Shown one piece after another: positions 19,475 through 28,730 of a stretch of DNA of 64,000 bases. Position 1 is the first letter of the stretch. Each line of letters begins with the position of its first letter. The notes below the pieces were generated by a model, which worked only from the letters and a program-made list of their open reading frames with translations, was not told the DNA's origin and did not search any database. Position numbers and translations under genes: made by a program. This DNA is from Streptomyces lincolnensis (GTDB lineage Bacteria > Actinomycetota > Actinomycetes > Streptomycetales > Streptomycetaceae), in assembly GCF_021173675.1 (NCBI RefSeq), contig NZ_JAIHON010000002.1:732939-796938 (forward strand), written 5' to 3'.

Positions 19475-21259
19475 CTATCCTGCCCCTTCGGTCCCGAAGA
19501 GGGCGAGGGCGGTGTTCACCAGACCGATGTGGCTGAACGCCTGCGGGACATTGCCGAGCTGGACGCCCGCCACCGGGTCGTACTCCTCGGACAGCAGCCC
19601 CACGTCGTTGGCGAGACCGACCAGCCGTTCGAACAGCTCGCGCGCCTCCTTCGTACGGCCCGTCATGTGCAGTGCGTCGGCGAGCCAGAACGAGCAGGCC
19701 AGGAAGGTGCCCTCGCCGCCCGGCAGCCCGTCCACGGGGCTCTCGGCGGCGCTGTAGCGGCGCAGCAGACCGCCGTGGCCGAGTTCGTCGCGGACCGCGT
19801 CGATGGTGCCGATCACGCGCGGGTCGTCCGGCGGGAGGAAGCCGACACGGGGGATGAGCAGCAGCGCGGCGTCCAGTTCGCGCGAGCCGTAGTACTGGGT
19901 GAAGGTGTTCCGGTCGGCGTCGTAGCCCTTCTCGCACACCTCGCGGTGGATCTCGTCCCGCAGGGCGCGCCAGCCGTCCAGGTCGCCGGGCAGGTCCGGG
20001 TGGGCCTCCAGGGTGCGCACGGCCCGGTCGGCGGCCACCCACACCATCACCTTGGAGTGCACGAAGTGGCGGCGGCCCCCGCGCACCTCCCACAGCCCCT
20101 CGTCCGGCTGCCGCCAGGCCGAGCCCAGGAACTCCATCAGGGCGCACTGCAGGGCCCACAGGTGCGGCCGGGTGGGCAGGCCCGCCTCCCGGGCCAGCGA
20201 CAGGGAGTCCATGACCTCGCCGTAGACGTCCAGCTGGAGCTGGTCCACGGCCCCGTTGCCGATCCGTACGGGACGCGAGTCGGCGAAGCCGGACAGCCAC
20301 GGCACCTCGAACTCGGGCAGCCGCCGCTCGCCGGCCAGGCCGTACATGATCTGGAGGTCCGCCGGGTCGCCGGCCACCGCGCGCACCAGCCAGTTCCGCC
20401 AGGCCTCGGCCTCCTCGTGGTAGCCGCACGCGATCAGGGCGGCCAGGGTGAGGGTGGAGTCGCGCAGCCAGCAGTAGCGGTAGTCCCAGTTGCGCACCCC
20501 GCCCGCCTCCTCCGGCAGCGAGGTGGTCGCGGCGGCCACGATGCCGCCCGTGGGCGCGTAGGTGAGGGCCTTGAGGGTGATCAGGGAGCGCACCACGGCG
20601 TCCCGGTGCGGGCCGTCGTAGCGGCAGCGGTCGGTCCATGCCTTCCAGTCGGCGAGGCTGGTCTCCAGTGACCGGTACGGGTCGACCAGCGGCGGGCGCG
20701 GCTCGTGCGAGGGGTGCCAGGTCAGGACGAAGGCGACCTTCTCGCCCTCGGCGACGGTGAACTCCGCGTGCGTGCCGAAGTCCTCGCCCCAGGTGCGCAC
20801 CGCGGGCTCGCTGCGCAGCCACGCCGAGTCGGGCCCCGCGACGGCCACCCGGTGCCCGTCGGACCGGCGCATCCACGGCACGACCGAGCCGTAGTCGAAG
20901 CGCAGCCGCAGGGTGCTGCGCACGGTGACCTGACCACCGAGCCCCTCGACGATGCGTACGACGTCGGGGGCGCGGTCGCGTTGGGGCATCAGGTCGGTGA
21001 CGCGCACGCTGCCCTCGGCGGTCTCCCACTCGGTGTCCAGGACCAGGGTGCCGGGGCGGTAGGCGCGCCGCGTACACAGGTCCGCACCCTGGGGGGCGAT
21101 TCTCCAGTGGCCGTTGTCCTCGTCGCCGAGGAGCCGGGCGAAGCAGGCGGCCGAGTCGAAGCGGGGCAGGCACAGCCAGTCCACGGAGCCGTCCCGGCCG
21201 ACCAGCGCCGCGGTCTGTTCGTCGCCGATGAGGGCGTAGTCCTCGATAAGGGGGTGCAC
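19475..21259 (-). CDS. Glycoside hydrolase family 15 protein (glucoamylase/trehalase-like)
   Basis: 594 residues from GTG. N-terminal beta-domain MHPLIEDYALIGDEQTAALVGRDGSVDWLCLPRFDS is the hallmark of bacterial GH15 proteins with a trehalase-like domain. The catalytic (alpha/alpha)6 barrel includes NWDYRYCWLRDSTLTLAAL (about 265-284, general-acid region) and EYDPVAGVQLGNVPQAFSHIGLVNTAL near the C-terminus. Cytoplasmic. Likely hydrolyses alpha-glucans or trehalose. Confidence 0.93.
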   Translation of the reverse strand: MHPLIEDYALIGDEQTAALVGRDGSVDWLCLPRFDSAACFARLLGDEDNGHWRIAPQGADLCTRRAYRPGTLVLDTEWETAEGSVRVTDLMPQRDRAPDVVRIVEGLGGQVTVRSTLRLRFDYGSVVPWMRRSDGHRVAVAGPDSAWLRSEPAVRTWGEDFGTHAEFTVAEGEKVAFVLTWHPSHEPRPPLVDPYRSLETSLADWKAWTDRCRYDGPHRDAVVRSLITLKALTYAPTGGIVAAATTSLPEEAGGVRNWDYRYCWLRDSTLTLAALIACGYHEEAEAWRNWLVRAVAGDPADLQIMYGLAGERRLPEFEVPWLSGFADSRPVRIGNGAVDQLQLDVYGEVMDSLSLAREAGLPTRPHLWALQCALMEFLGSAWRQPDEGLWEVRGGRRHFVHSKVMVWVAADRAVRTLEAHPDLPGDLDGWRALRDEIHREVCEKGYDADRNTFTQYYGSRELDAALLLIPRVGFLPPDDPRVIGTIDAVRDELGHGGLLRRYSAAESPVDGLPGGEGTFLACSFWLADALHMTGRTKEARELFERLVGLANDVGLLSEEYDPVAGVQLGNVPQAFSHIGLVNTALALFGTEGAG

Positions 21260-21359
21260 TCAGTGCGGGTTCCCGGCGGGCCGAGGGGGCAATCAGGCGA
21301 AGGGCCGGGGGAGTGACGGCGCCCGGGGCGCCCCGGTTCACGTGAGGGTGGGACGCGGT

Positions 21360-22154
21360 TCAGACCGCCGCCGGTGCGGACTCCTCCGTCGTCTCCTCGG
21401 TGTCCGCCGCCCCGCGGTCGCGCAGTTCACGCCGGACCAGGACCACCCAGCCGACCGGGACGGCCGCGGAGAACAGCCACCACTGGATGGCGTACGCGTA
21501 GTTCAGCGCGGCGTCCTCCTTGCCGGGCTGGCCGACCAGCTCGGGGGTGTCGCCCTTCGGCTCGGGAGCCGTCTGCGCGAGATAGCCGCCCAGCACGGTG
21601 GCGCCCAGGCGGCGCGCCTGCTCCTCGCTGTTGATCAGCATGATCTGCCGGTCCGGCAGGCCCTTGAGGTCCTTGATGCCGCTCGCCGCGGTCGTCTCGT
21701 CGGGCATCAGCCGCCCGGTGACGGTGATCCGGCCGCTCGGCGGCGCGGGGATCTTGGGGAACGCGGTCTGGCTCGGGCCGTCCGCGGGGATCCAGCCCCG
21801 GTTGACCAGCACCACCTTGCCGTCCGTGAGGACGAACGGGGTCAGCACGTGGAAGCCGACCGTCTCGTCGGAGTTGACCCGGCGGCGGACGACGACCTCG
21901 TCCGCGGTGTCGAAGGTGCCCGTCGCGGTCACGCTGCGGTACCGGTCCTCGGAGGTGACCGTGTGCCCGGGGGAGGTCATCGTCTCCACCGGCACCGGCT
22001 TCGCGCCCAGCGCGTCGGTGACCAGCTGGTTCCTCGCCGAGCGCTCCTCGTAGCGGTGCATCTGCCAGATGCCCAGCCGGATCATCGTGGGGATGAGCAG
22101 CAGGGCGACCAGCGTGAGGATCACCCACTGCCGGGACAACAGGAAGCGGTACAC
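21360..22154 (-). CDS. SURF1 family protein
   Basis: 264 residues from GTG (VYRFLLSRQW); a TTG five codons upstream is an alternative. SURF1 proteins assist assembly of cytochrome aa3 oxidase. Two membrane helices enclose the soluble domain: RQWVILTLVALLLIPTMIRLG near the N-terminus and YAYAIQWWLFSAAVPVGWVVLV near the C-terminus. Conserved LGIWQMHRYEER, VLVNRGWIP and LNYAYAIQWW are diagnostic. Confidence 0.93.
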   Translation of the reverse strand: MYRFLLSRQWVILTLVALLLIPTMIRLGIWQMHRYEERSARNQLVTDALGAKPVPVETMTSPGHTVTSEDRYRSVTATGTFDTADEVVVRRRVNSDETVGFHVLTPFVLTDGKVVLVNRGWIPADGPSQTAFPKIPAPPSGRITVTGRLMPDETTAASGIKDLKGLPDRQIMLINSEEQARRLGATVLGGYLAQTAPEPKGDTPELVGQPGKEDAALNYAYAIQWWLFSAAVPVGWVVLVRRELRDRGAADTEETTEESAPAAV

Positions 22155-22241
22155 CCCACGACCGTACAACTCGGGCCATGGGGTGTTCGCACAGGGGTGT
22201 GGTGAAGGGAGGGGCGGACCGTGTCGGTGGCAGGGGTGTGG

Positions 22242-22475
22242 TCAGACCTTGTCGACGATGCCCGCCTTTCCCTCCGCGCGGGCGCAGTGGGCGCCGCAGT
22301 ACCAGTGGCCCTCGACCTCGACGCCCTGCCCGATGATCTGCACCCGGCAGTGCTCGCAGATGGGGGCCATGCGGTGGATCGCGCAGGAGAAGCAGTCGAA
22401 GACGTGCACCGCGCCCTGGGCGTGCACCTCGAAGGTCATTCCGTAGTTGTTGCCGCACACTTCGCAAGTCGCCAT
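22242..22475 (-). CDS. LIM-like zinc-binding protein
   Basis: 77 residues from MATCEVCGN. Four CxxC-type pairs: CEVC (4-7), CFSC, CEHC and a final CGAHC, with His in between (HVFDCFSCAIH, GHWYCGAHC). This spacing suggests two zinc sites as in a LIM/treble-clef domain. No catalytic residues. Function unknown; such proteins are common in actinobacteria. Confidence 0.78.
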   Translation of the reverse strand: MATCEVCGNNYGMTFEVHAQGAVHVFDCFSCAIHRMAPICEHCRVQIIGQGVEVEGHWYCGAHCARAEGKAGIVDKV

Positions 22476-22554
22476 GCGCCACAGGGTGGGGGCTCGGCGC
22501 GGCACGGGCGAGCGGGCGCCGGGCGAGTCGCCCGGCAATCACCCGTCCGTACGG

Positions 22555-23550
22555 TCATCCCTCCGACGCCGGTTCCACATCGGCGAGGAGCTGCCCGAAG
22601 GCCGCCTCGTCCACCACCGGTGTGCCGTACTGCCGGGCCTTGACCACTTTCGAGGTGCCCGAGTCCGGGTCGTTGGTGACGAGCAGGCTGGTCAGCCGGG
22701 AGAGCGAGGTGGCGACATGCAGCCCGGCCTCGACCGCGCGGTCCTCCAGCAGGTCGCGCTCGACCGAGGTGTCCCCGGAGAACGCCACCCGCATGCCCTG
22801 CTTGAGTGGTTTGCCCGTTTCGTAGCGGCCCGGGTTGGGGTAGGGGCAGGCGGGCCTGCTGCGGGAGGGGCGCCAACTGGTCGGCCGGTAGCTGCCGTAG
22901 CCGCCGCTCGACTGCTGCCCGATCCGGGGGGCCGCCCGGTCCGTCCACTCGGTGAGCGGCCGGCACTCGTGCAGCGGCAGCCGGACCCCGCCCGCGGCCG
23001 CGGCCAGCAGGCTCGGCCGGAAGGCCTCCGCCAGCACGCGCGCGTCGTCCAGCGCGTGGTGGGCCCGCCGCTGGACGACGCCGAAGTGCGCCGCCAGGGT
23101 CTCCAGTTTGTGGTTGGGCAGGGGCAGGCCCAGCTCCTTGGACAGCGCGATGGTGCACAGCCGCTGCCGCACCGGTGCCTCGCGCTCCGCGCGCGCGTAC
23201 TCGCGGGCGATCATCTGCCAGTCGAAGACCGCGTTGTGCGCGACGAGCACACGGTCCTCCAGACGGGTGGAGAACTCCTCGGCGATGTCCTTGAAGAGGG
23301 GAGCGCCCCGCAGTACGTCGCTCGTCAGACCGTGGATCCACACCGGGCCCGGATCGCGCTCCGGGTTGACGAGCGTGTACCAGTGGTCCTCGACCTCGCC
23401 GCGCGCGTCCAGGCGGTAGACGCCCGCGGAGATTATCCGGTCGTCCCGGGCCAGGCCGGTGGTCTCCACGTCAACGACCGCGTATCCCTTCGGATACGCG
23501 GCCGGCCAGTCTGTGGCGGAGGAGGCTGCGGGCATGCGGTCTTCGAGCAT
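22555..23550 (-). CDS. DEDDh 3'-5' exonuclease with C-terminal BRCT domain
   Basis: 331 residues. N-terminal DnaQ-like exonuclease: Exo I YAVVDVETTGLA (Asp and Glu, about 23-34), Exo II VLVAHNAVFDWQMI, Exo III HHALDDARVLAEAF. The C-terminal ~85 residues (GMRVAFSGDTSVERDLLEDRAVEAGLHVATSLSRLTSLLVTNDPDSGTSKVVKAR) form a BRCT domain like that of NAD+ ligases. A basic Ser/Pro-rich linker joins them. Probably acts in DNA repair or as an RNA/DNA trimming enzyme. Confidence 0.93.
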   Translation of the reverse strand: MLEDRMPAASSATDWPAAYPKGYAVVDVETTGLARDDRIISAGVYRLDARGEVEDHWYTLVNPERDPGPVWIHGLTSDVLRGAPLFKDIAEEFSTRLEDRVLVAHNAVFDWQMIAREYARAEREAPVRQRLCTIALSKELGLPLPNHKLETLAAHFGVVQRRAHHALDDARVLAEAFRPSLLAAAAGGVRLPLHECRPLTEWTDRAAPRIGQQSSGGYGSYRPTSWRPSRSRPACPYPNPGRYETGKPLKQGMRVAFSGDTSVERDLLEDRAVEAGLHVATSLSRLTSLLVTNDPDSGTSKVVKARQYGTPVVDEAAFGQLLADVEPASEG

Positions 23551-23752
23551 GGTTCCTGAGGATACGGGCCACGACTGACAGTCCGGTCCGGCCCCCGTCC
23601 GTCAGGTGCCGTGCCGCGTCCGCCTGTTCGGGCGTCGAGCGGCGGCACGGGTCGCGGGACGCCGAAGTTCCCCTGCCCGGTGGCGGGTTCGCTCCCGGCG
23701 CCGGACCGCGTCGGTCCCGCCCCGCCGCGCCCCGGAGTGCGATCCTCCGGCT

Positions 23753-24463
23753 GTGACCGAACCCACGCATGACGAGTCCCACGGCGGAGCGCTCGGCGTC
23801 CGCCTCAACTGGCTGCGGGCGGCGGTCCTGGGCGCGAACGACGGCATCGTCTCGACCGCGGGTCTCGTCGTCGGCGTGGCCGGGGCGACCGCGGACCGCT
23901 CCGTGCTGCTGACGGCCGGCCTGGCGGGTCTGCTGGCCGGCTCCCTGTCCATGGCGGCGGGGGAGTACGTGTCCGTCTCCACCCAGCGCGACTCCGAGAG
24001 GGCCGCCCTGGCCCTGGAGCGGCGGGAGTTGCGCGAACAGCCCGCCGCGGAACTGGCGGAGCTGACCGAGCTGCTGGAGCAGCGGGGCCTGACGCGGGAG
24101 GTGGCCCGGGAGGCGGCCGTCCAGCTGACGGAACGTGACGCGCTCAGGGCGCACGCGCGCGTGGAGCTCGGTATCGACCCCGACGAGCTCACCAACCCGT
24201 GGCACGCGGCCTGGGCGAGCTTCCTGGCGTTCACCGTCGGAGCGCTGCTGCCGCTCCTGGCGATCGTCCTGCCGCCCTCCTCCGGGCGCGTGCCGGTCAC
24301 CGTCGTCTGCGTCCTGGCCGCGCTCGCCCTGACCGGCTGGAGCAGCGCGCGACTGGGAGCGGCGACGCCGGGGCGGGCGGTGCTGCGGAACGTGGCGGGC
24401 GGCGCGCTGGCGATGGCGGTGACGTACGGGGCGGGGTCACTGCTGGGCGCGGCGGGGGTCTGA
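23753..24463 (+). CDS. VIT1/CCC1-type metal transporter
   Basis: 236 residues from GTG (VTEPTHDESHGG). Five helices: the paired N-terminal ones with LRAAVLGANDGIVSTAGLVVGVAGAT and GLLAGSLSMAAGEYVSVSTQRDSE (CCC1 signatures), a charged cytosolic helical arm (about 85-135), then three C-terminal helices. Expected to move Fe2+ or Mn2+ out of the cytoplasm. Single gene, convergent with the CopD-like gene. Confidence 0.92.
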   Translation: MTEPTHDESHGGALGVRLNWLRAAVLGANDGIVSTAGLVVGVAGATADRSVLLTAGLAGLLAGSLSMAAGEYVSVSTQRDSERAALALERRELREQPAAELAELTELLEQRGLTREVAREAAVQLTERDALRAHARVELGIDPDELTNPWHAAWASFLAFTVGALLPLLAIVLPPSSGRVPVTVVCVLAALALTGWSSARLGAATPGRAVLRNVAGGALAMAVTYGAGSLLGAAGV

Positions 24464-24510
24464 GGGCCGGTCGGGGGCAGCGGGCCTCCTCCTCGGTACC
24501 TGACGCCCGG

Positions 24511-25521
24511 TCACCAGCGGATCGGCAACGGGAGTGCGGTCAGCAGGCCGGACACCGCGACCACCATTCCCAGCGCCACGACCTCGGCCCGCGCGGGAGA
24601 ACAGGCGCTCAGAGGGTCGGCCGCCCGGCCCAGCCGGATCCGCGCCCACAGCGCGAGCGCGGCGACGGCGGCGACGAGGAGCACCTTGGCCAGCAGGGCG
24701 CGCCCGTACGCCGTCGCCGTCAGCTGCTCCAGGATCGTGCCGGAGGGCATGCGGCGCAGCGAACTCCACACCCCGGTCGCCGTGATGACGGCGAGCAGAA
24801 CGGCGGCCACGCGCGCGTACAGGCCGAGGAGGGCGGCGCCCGCCGTCGGCGAGGACCGCCAGTGCCGCAGCGTCCGGAGCGCGTACACCAGACCGCCCGT
24901 CCACAGCGACGCGCACGTCAGGTGCACCAGGGTCAGGCCGGAGCCGACCAGGGCGGTGTCCTCGGGGGCGGGATGCGCCCGCAGGGCCTCCGCCACGATC
25001 ACCGCGGCCAGCGGCCAGACCTGGGTCGCCGGACGGCGCGAGAGGGCGCACAGACCGGCCGCGAGGAAGGCGTTGACCTCGATCAGGGCGAGCTTGCCCT
25101 CCCGGGACTCGTACAGGCCGCCCACGTCGATCTCGGCGACGCCCCCCGGCACCAGGTTGCCCGTCGCCACCACCGAGGCGAGCCCCAGGGCCGCGACGAA
25201 CCCGGTGCCGGCCGCGTACGGCGCCCAGCTCGGGGGTCCGGCCGGGGGAGCGCCGGGCACCGAACGGGCCAGCCGGCGCACGAACAGCTCGCCCAGGGGA
25301 ACGCACAGCGCCGCGAACAGCACCGCCCGCAGGAGGCCCACGCCGCGGACGCCGGGCGCCGCCGCCTCCCCCGTCTCGTGCAGCGCGACGGACGGCCCGA
25401 GCAGGGGGATCGAGGCGCCCAGCGCCACCAGGACGAGAACGGCGACGGCCCGGCCGGTACCGGGGCGCCGCTCGGGCCCGCTCGCTTCGGCCACACCGGT
25501 ACCGGGTCTTATCAAGGTCAC
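24511..25521 (-). CDS. CopD-domain membrane protein
   Basis: 336 residues from GTG; a TTG two codons later has better-spaced GAGGTG. About eight membrane helices. The C-terminal half (LTLVHLTCASLWTGGLVYALRTLRHW, then GRALLAKVLLVAAVAALALWARIRL) carries the CopD-family histidine and arginine/lysine positions. No N-terminal CopC domain or periplasmic Met-rich region. Likely copper resistance or uptake, but specificity cannot be read. Confidence 0.85.
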   Translation of the reverse strand: MTLIRPGTGVAEASGPERRPGTGRAVAVLVLVALGASIPLLGPSVALHETGEAAAPGVRGVGLLRAVLFAALCVPLGELFVRRLARSVPGAPPAGPPSWAPYAAGTGFVAALGLASVVATGNLVPGGVAEIDVGGLYESREGKLALIEVNAFLAAGLCALSRRPATQVWPLAAVIVAEALRAHPAPEDTALVGSGLTLVHLTCASLWTGGLVYALRTLRHWRSSPTAGAALLGLYARVAAVLLAVITATGVWSSLRRMPSGTILEQLTATAYGRALLAKVLLVAAVAALALWARIRLGRAADPLSACSPARAEVVALGMVVAVSGLLTALPLPIRW

Positions 25522-25621
25522 CTCAAGATCTTCACCAGGCCCGACAGAACAGGGCAAGTGCAGGGAAACAACTGGCGGTACGGCATTCCGCCCATAGGTA
25601 CGTTTCCGGCCCGGCACCCGC

Positions 25622-26992
25622 TCAGTGCCAGCGCCCCTCGTCGGCGCCCCACGGTCCCGGCGGCCGGGCCCAGTCGACCGGCCCGCCCGCGAAGGACACG
25701 GGCGACCGGGCGTACCGCAGCCGCCCGAGCGGACTGTCCCGCTCGGCCAGCCACGGCTCGGCACCGTCATAGAGGGCACCGTCGGCGTCCCCGGTTCCCG
25801 CCCCGTCCGTCAGCCACCGTGCCGTCCGCGCCAGCGCCAGCCGGACCACCCGGCTGCCTCCGTCGTACGACTGCTCCGTCAGCGCCCGCAGCACCGCCGC
25901 CGCCAGGAGGTAGCCCGTCCCGTGGTCCAGGGCCTGCGCGGGCAGCGCGCCGGGCCGCTCCCGTGACCCCTCGACGGCCGCGATGCCGGTGGCCGCCTGG
26001 ACCAGGCTGTCGAAGCCCCGACGCCCGGCCCACGGCCCGTACGCACCCCAGGCCGACAACTGCGCCACGACCAGGCCGGGCCGCCGCTCGGCCAGGGCCG
26101 GCGCCGACAGTCCGAACCGGTCCAGGGCGCCCGGCCGGTAGCCGGTGACGACCACGTCCGCCGCCGCGAGCAGGTCCTCGAAGACCCGTCGGTCGGTGGT
26201 GAGGTCGAGGGTCGCGGACCGCTTCCCGAAGCCCGTGTCGGCGTGCTGGTCGGGGAGTTCGGGCAGCCGTGGCGCGTCCACGCGCAGGACGTCCGCGCCG
26301 AGCAGGGCGAGCGTGCGGGTGGCGACGGGGCCCGCGATGACCCGGGTCAGGTCCAGGACGCGCAGCCCCGCGGCGGGCAGCAGGGGAGCGTCGGCGGGGT
26401 CGAGCGGGGCGAGCACGCGCGCGTGGGCCGAGTCCAGGCGCTCCCGCTCCACCAGGGGGCGTCCGGCCACTGCGGCCGCCTGTTCGTGCGCGGCCCATTC
26501 CTCGGGGGTGCGCAGGGCGACGGCGAGGCCGCCGGCCGCGTACACCGCCTCCTCGACCTCCAGGGCGGGCCGTTCGGCGAGCGCCGCCTCGACCGCGGCC
26601 ACGTCCGGGGGCACGCCCAGCACGTCCAGCAGCCGGGCGCGATGGTGCGGATAGTTCGCGTGCGTGCGGACCCAGCCGTCGGCCGTCCGCCAGAACCGGG
26701 ACAGCGGGGCGAAGGTGACGGGCGCCCGCCCGTCGACCGTCAGATGCCGTTCGCTCAGGAACGCGGTCGCCACGGCCCCGTCGTCCACGCGTACGGCGGG
26801 CACCTCGGGCAACCCGGCCCGGCGTGCGCCCAGTTCGGCGGCGGCCAGCGCGCACGCGCCCACGCAGGCCCTCGCCAGTGCCCGTACGGGAAGGCGCCCT
26901 CGCAGAGCGCCCTCCCGCACCACGGTCGACATCCGGGAGACGAGGGCGGGATCGCCGCCCACCGCGGACCAGGCCACCTTGATACCAGTCAT
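25622..26992 (-). CDS. CaiB/BaiF-type CoA-transferase with permuted halves
   Basis: 456 residues from MTGIKVAWSAVGGD. The C-terminal half is the usual N-terminal part of family III CoA-transferases: LRVLDLTRVIAGPVATRTLALLGADVLRVDAP, GKRSATLDL, and the catalytic Asp in ALDHGTGYLLAAAVLRAL. The N-terminal ~190 residues resemble the C-terminal CaiB region (FWRTADGWVRTHANYPHHRARLLDVLG). So the protein looks like a rearranged fold. Substrate unknown. Two palindromes abut the start codon and no Shine-Dalgarno is present, suggesting a leaderless, repressor-controlled mRNA. Confidence 0.87.
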   Translation of the reverse strand: MTGIKVAWSAVGGDPALVSRMSTVVREGALRGRLPVRALARACVGACALAAAELGARRAGLPEVPAVRVDDGAVATAFLSERHLTVDGRAPVTFAPLSRFWRTADGWVRTHANYPHHRARLLDVLGVPPDVAAVEAALAERPALEVEEAVYAAGGLAVALRTPEEWAAHEQAAAVAGRPLVERERLDSAHARVLAPLDPADAPLLPAAGLRVLDLTRVIAGPVATRTLALLGADVLRVDAPRLPELPDQHADTGFGKRSATLDLTTDRRVFEDLLAAADVVVTGYRPGALDRFGLSAPALAERRPGLVVAQLSAWGAYGPWAGRRGFDSLVQAATGIAAVEGSRERPGALPAQALDHGTGYLLAAAVLRALTEQSYDGGSRVVRLALARTARWLTDGAGTGDADGALYDGAEPWLAERDSPLGRLRYARSPVSFAGGPVDWARPPGPWGADEGRWH

Positions 26993-27024
26993 TACTGCAC
27001 TATGCAGTATTGATTCGATCAATA
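26993..27024 (-). promoter_or_regulatory. Twin overlapping 17-bp palindromes (operator)
   Basis: TACTGCA-CTA-TGCAGTA (26993-27009) and TATTGAT-TCG-ATCAATA (27008-27024), both perfect with 3-bp centres, overlapping by two bases, centres 15 bp apart. They abut the CoA-transferase ATG. Half-sites share the pattern TAYTGM. A -10-like CATAGT (27004-26999) lies in the first palindrome. Confidence 0.65.
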
Positions 27025-27053
27025 TGTGGACGGGTCTTGACCGTCCCTTGCGG

Positions 27054-28622
27054 CTACTTCGTCACCGCGTCCAGCGCGTCCACCGTGCCCCAGCCGTAGA
27101 ACCCGTTGCGGTTCTTCGAGCCCTCGCACACCGCGTCGACCTTGCCGTCGCCGTTGATGTCGTACGGGTCCGTGCACGGCGTGGCGTCGGCCTCCGCGTA
27201 CAGCAGGGCCTTCACCAGGGCCGGCGTGGCGTACGGGTGCGTCGACTTGATCAGGGCGGCGACGGCCGCGGCGTGCGGCGACGCCATCGACGTACCGGCC
27301 ATGTAGCCCCACTTGCCGCCGGGCAGCGTGCCCAGGATCAGACCGCTCGTCGCGGGCGGCGCCGGGGTCTGGTAGGCGGTCGAGTCACCGCCGGGCGCGG
27401 CGACGTCGATGACGCCGAGGCCGTGGTTGGAGAAGGACGACTTGATGCCCTTCGCGCCGGTCGACGCGACCGTCACGACACCCGGCAGCTGGGTCGGTAT
27501 GTCCAGGCACTTCGACGGGTCGATCACCCGGTCCGAGGGCGTGCCGTCGTTCGGCGAGACCGGGTCGGTGATCTCGTCGGCCGCGAGGTCGTAGTTCTCG
27601 TTGCCGGCCGCGGCGACGTTGACCACGCCCTTCTTCTCCGCGTACCGCGAGGCCCGGGTGATGGCGTCGACGAGCGCCTTCTGGTCAGGGTCGTCGGTGC
27701 AGTTGAAGTACCACGGGTCGGTGTAATAGCTGTTGTTGGTGACGTCGACGCCGTGCGTGGCCGCCCACATGAAGCCGCAGACCACGGCCTCCGTGTAGAA
27801 GTAGCCGGCGGTGGTCGACACCTTGATGCCGGACACCTTCACCCCGGGCGCGACACCCGTCATGCCGACGCCGTTCTTCGCCGCGGCTATCTCACCGGCC
27901 ACGTGCGTGCCGTGCGGGCTCTCGGACGCGCTCGGCCGCCACGCCCCGTCGGCCGTGTCCGGCTTGCCCGTCACGCAGTTGACCGACGCGGCCCGGTCGA
28001 AGTTCGGCGCGATGTCCGGGTGGGTGTCGTCGACACCGGTGTCGATCACCGCGACGGTGACCTTGCTGCTGCCGAGCGTCTTCTCGTGCGCCTTGTCCGC
28101 CTTGATGGCCGGCAGGTCCCACTGCAGGTTCTCCAGCGGGTCCTGGCCGGCCTCCGCGTCGGCCTTGGCCGCGGCGAGCTCCGTCGCGGTGAGCGCCTTC
28201 GGCGTCCCCAGGTCCTCGGTCGACTGCGCGGGCAGCGGCGCGTTGCGCGTGTTGCCCGCCGAGTCCACCCCCTTGACCTTGCGGATGGTCTTCGCGAAGT
28301 CCGGGTTCGACGAGTGGACGACGATCACGCCGATCGTGTCGTACGACGTCACGATCGTGCCGCCGGCGTCGGCGATGGCCTTCTTCACCGTGGCCGAAGG
28401 GGCCTTCCCGGGGCGGACGTTGACGACATAGCTCAGCGCGCCCGCGTCGGCCTTGCCGACCGAGGCGAGGACGTCGTTCACCGTGCCGGTGACGCCCTGC
28501 ACCGTGTCGGGCAGAACGGACGCGGACGCCGTCGCGGTGGGCAGGAACGCCATGGCCGTGGCCATGGTCATCCCGAGCGGGATCGTGATCGCGCGCCGGA
28601 AGCGCGGGTGAACCACTGTCAT
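27054..28622 (-). CDS. Secreted subtilisin-family (S8) serine protease 1
   Basis: 522 residues. Signal peptide about 1-35 (MATAMAFLPTATASAS). An inhibitor_I9-like propeptide (LSYVVNVRPGKA ... GVIVVHSSNPDFAKTIRKVKGV, about 60-125) is followed by the catalytic domain: Asp in VAVIDTGVDDTHPD, His in HGTHVAGEIAAAKN, Ser in AGTSMASPHAAAVAALI. The C-terminus carries an EF-hand-like calcium loop DINGDGKVDAVCEG and FYGWGTVDA. Tandem paralogue of the next gene. Confidence 0.95.
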   Translation of the reverse strand: MTVVHPRFRRAITIPLGMTMATAMAFLPTATASASVLPDTVQGVTGTVNDVLASVGKADAGALSYVVNVRPGKAPSATVKKAIADAGGTIVTSYDTIGVIVVHSSNPDFAKTIRKVKGVDSAGNTRNAPLPAQSTEDLGTPKALTATELAAAKADAEAGQDPLENLQWDLPAIKADKAHEKTLGSSKVTVAVIDTGVDDTHPDIAPNFDRAASVNCVTGKPDTADGAWRPSASESPHGTHVAGEIAAAKNGVGMTGVAPGVKVSGIKVSTTAGYFYTEAVVCGFMWAATHGVDVTNNSYYTDPWYFNCTDDPDQKALVDAITRASRYAEKKGVVNVAAAGNENYDLAADEITDPVSPNDGTPSDRVIDPSKCLDIPTQLPGVVTVASTGAKGIKSSFSNHGLGVIDVAAPGGDSTAYQTPAPPATSGLILGTLPGGKWGYMAGTSMASPHAAAVAALIKSTHPYATPALVKALLYAEADATPCTDPYDINGDGKVDAVCEGSKNRNGFYGWGTVDALDAVTK

Positions 28623-28730
28623 GGTGTGGATGTCTCCAGTTCGTTCGTGGGACGAGCGGACCGTGCGGGAGGTCTGAGGGGACCTGGGGCGCCCTGAGGT
28701 GCACAGGGACGGGGGTGTGGGCAGGAGCGG

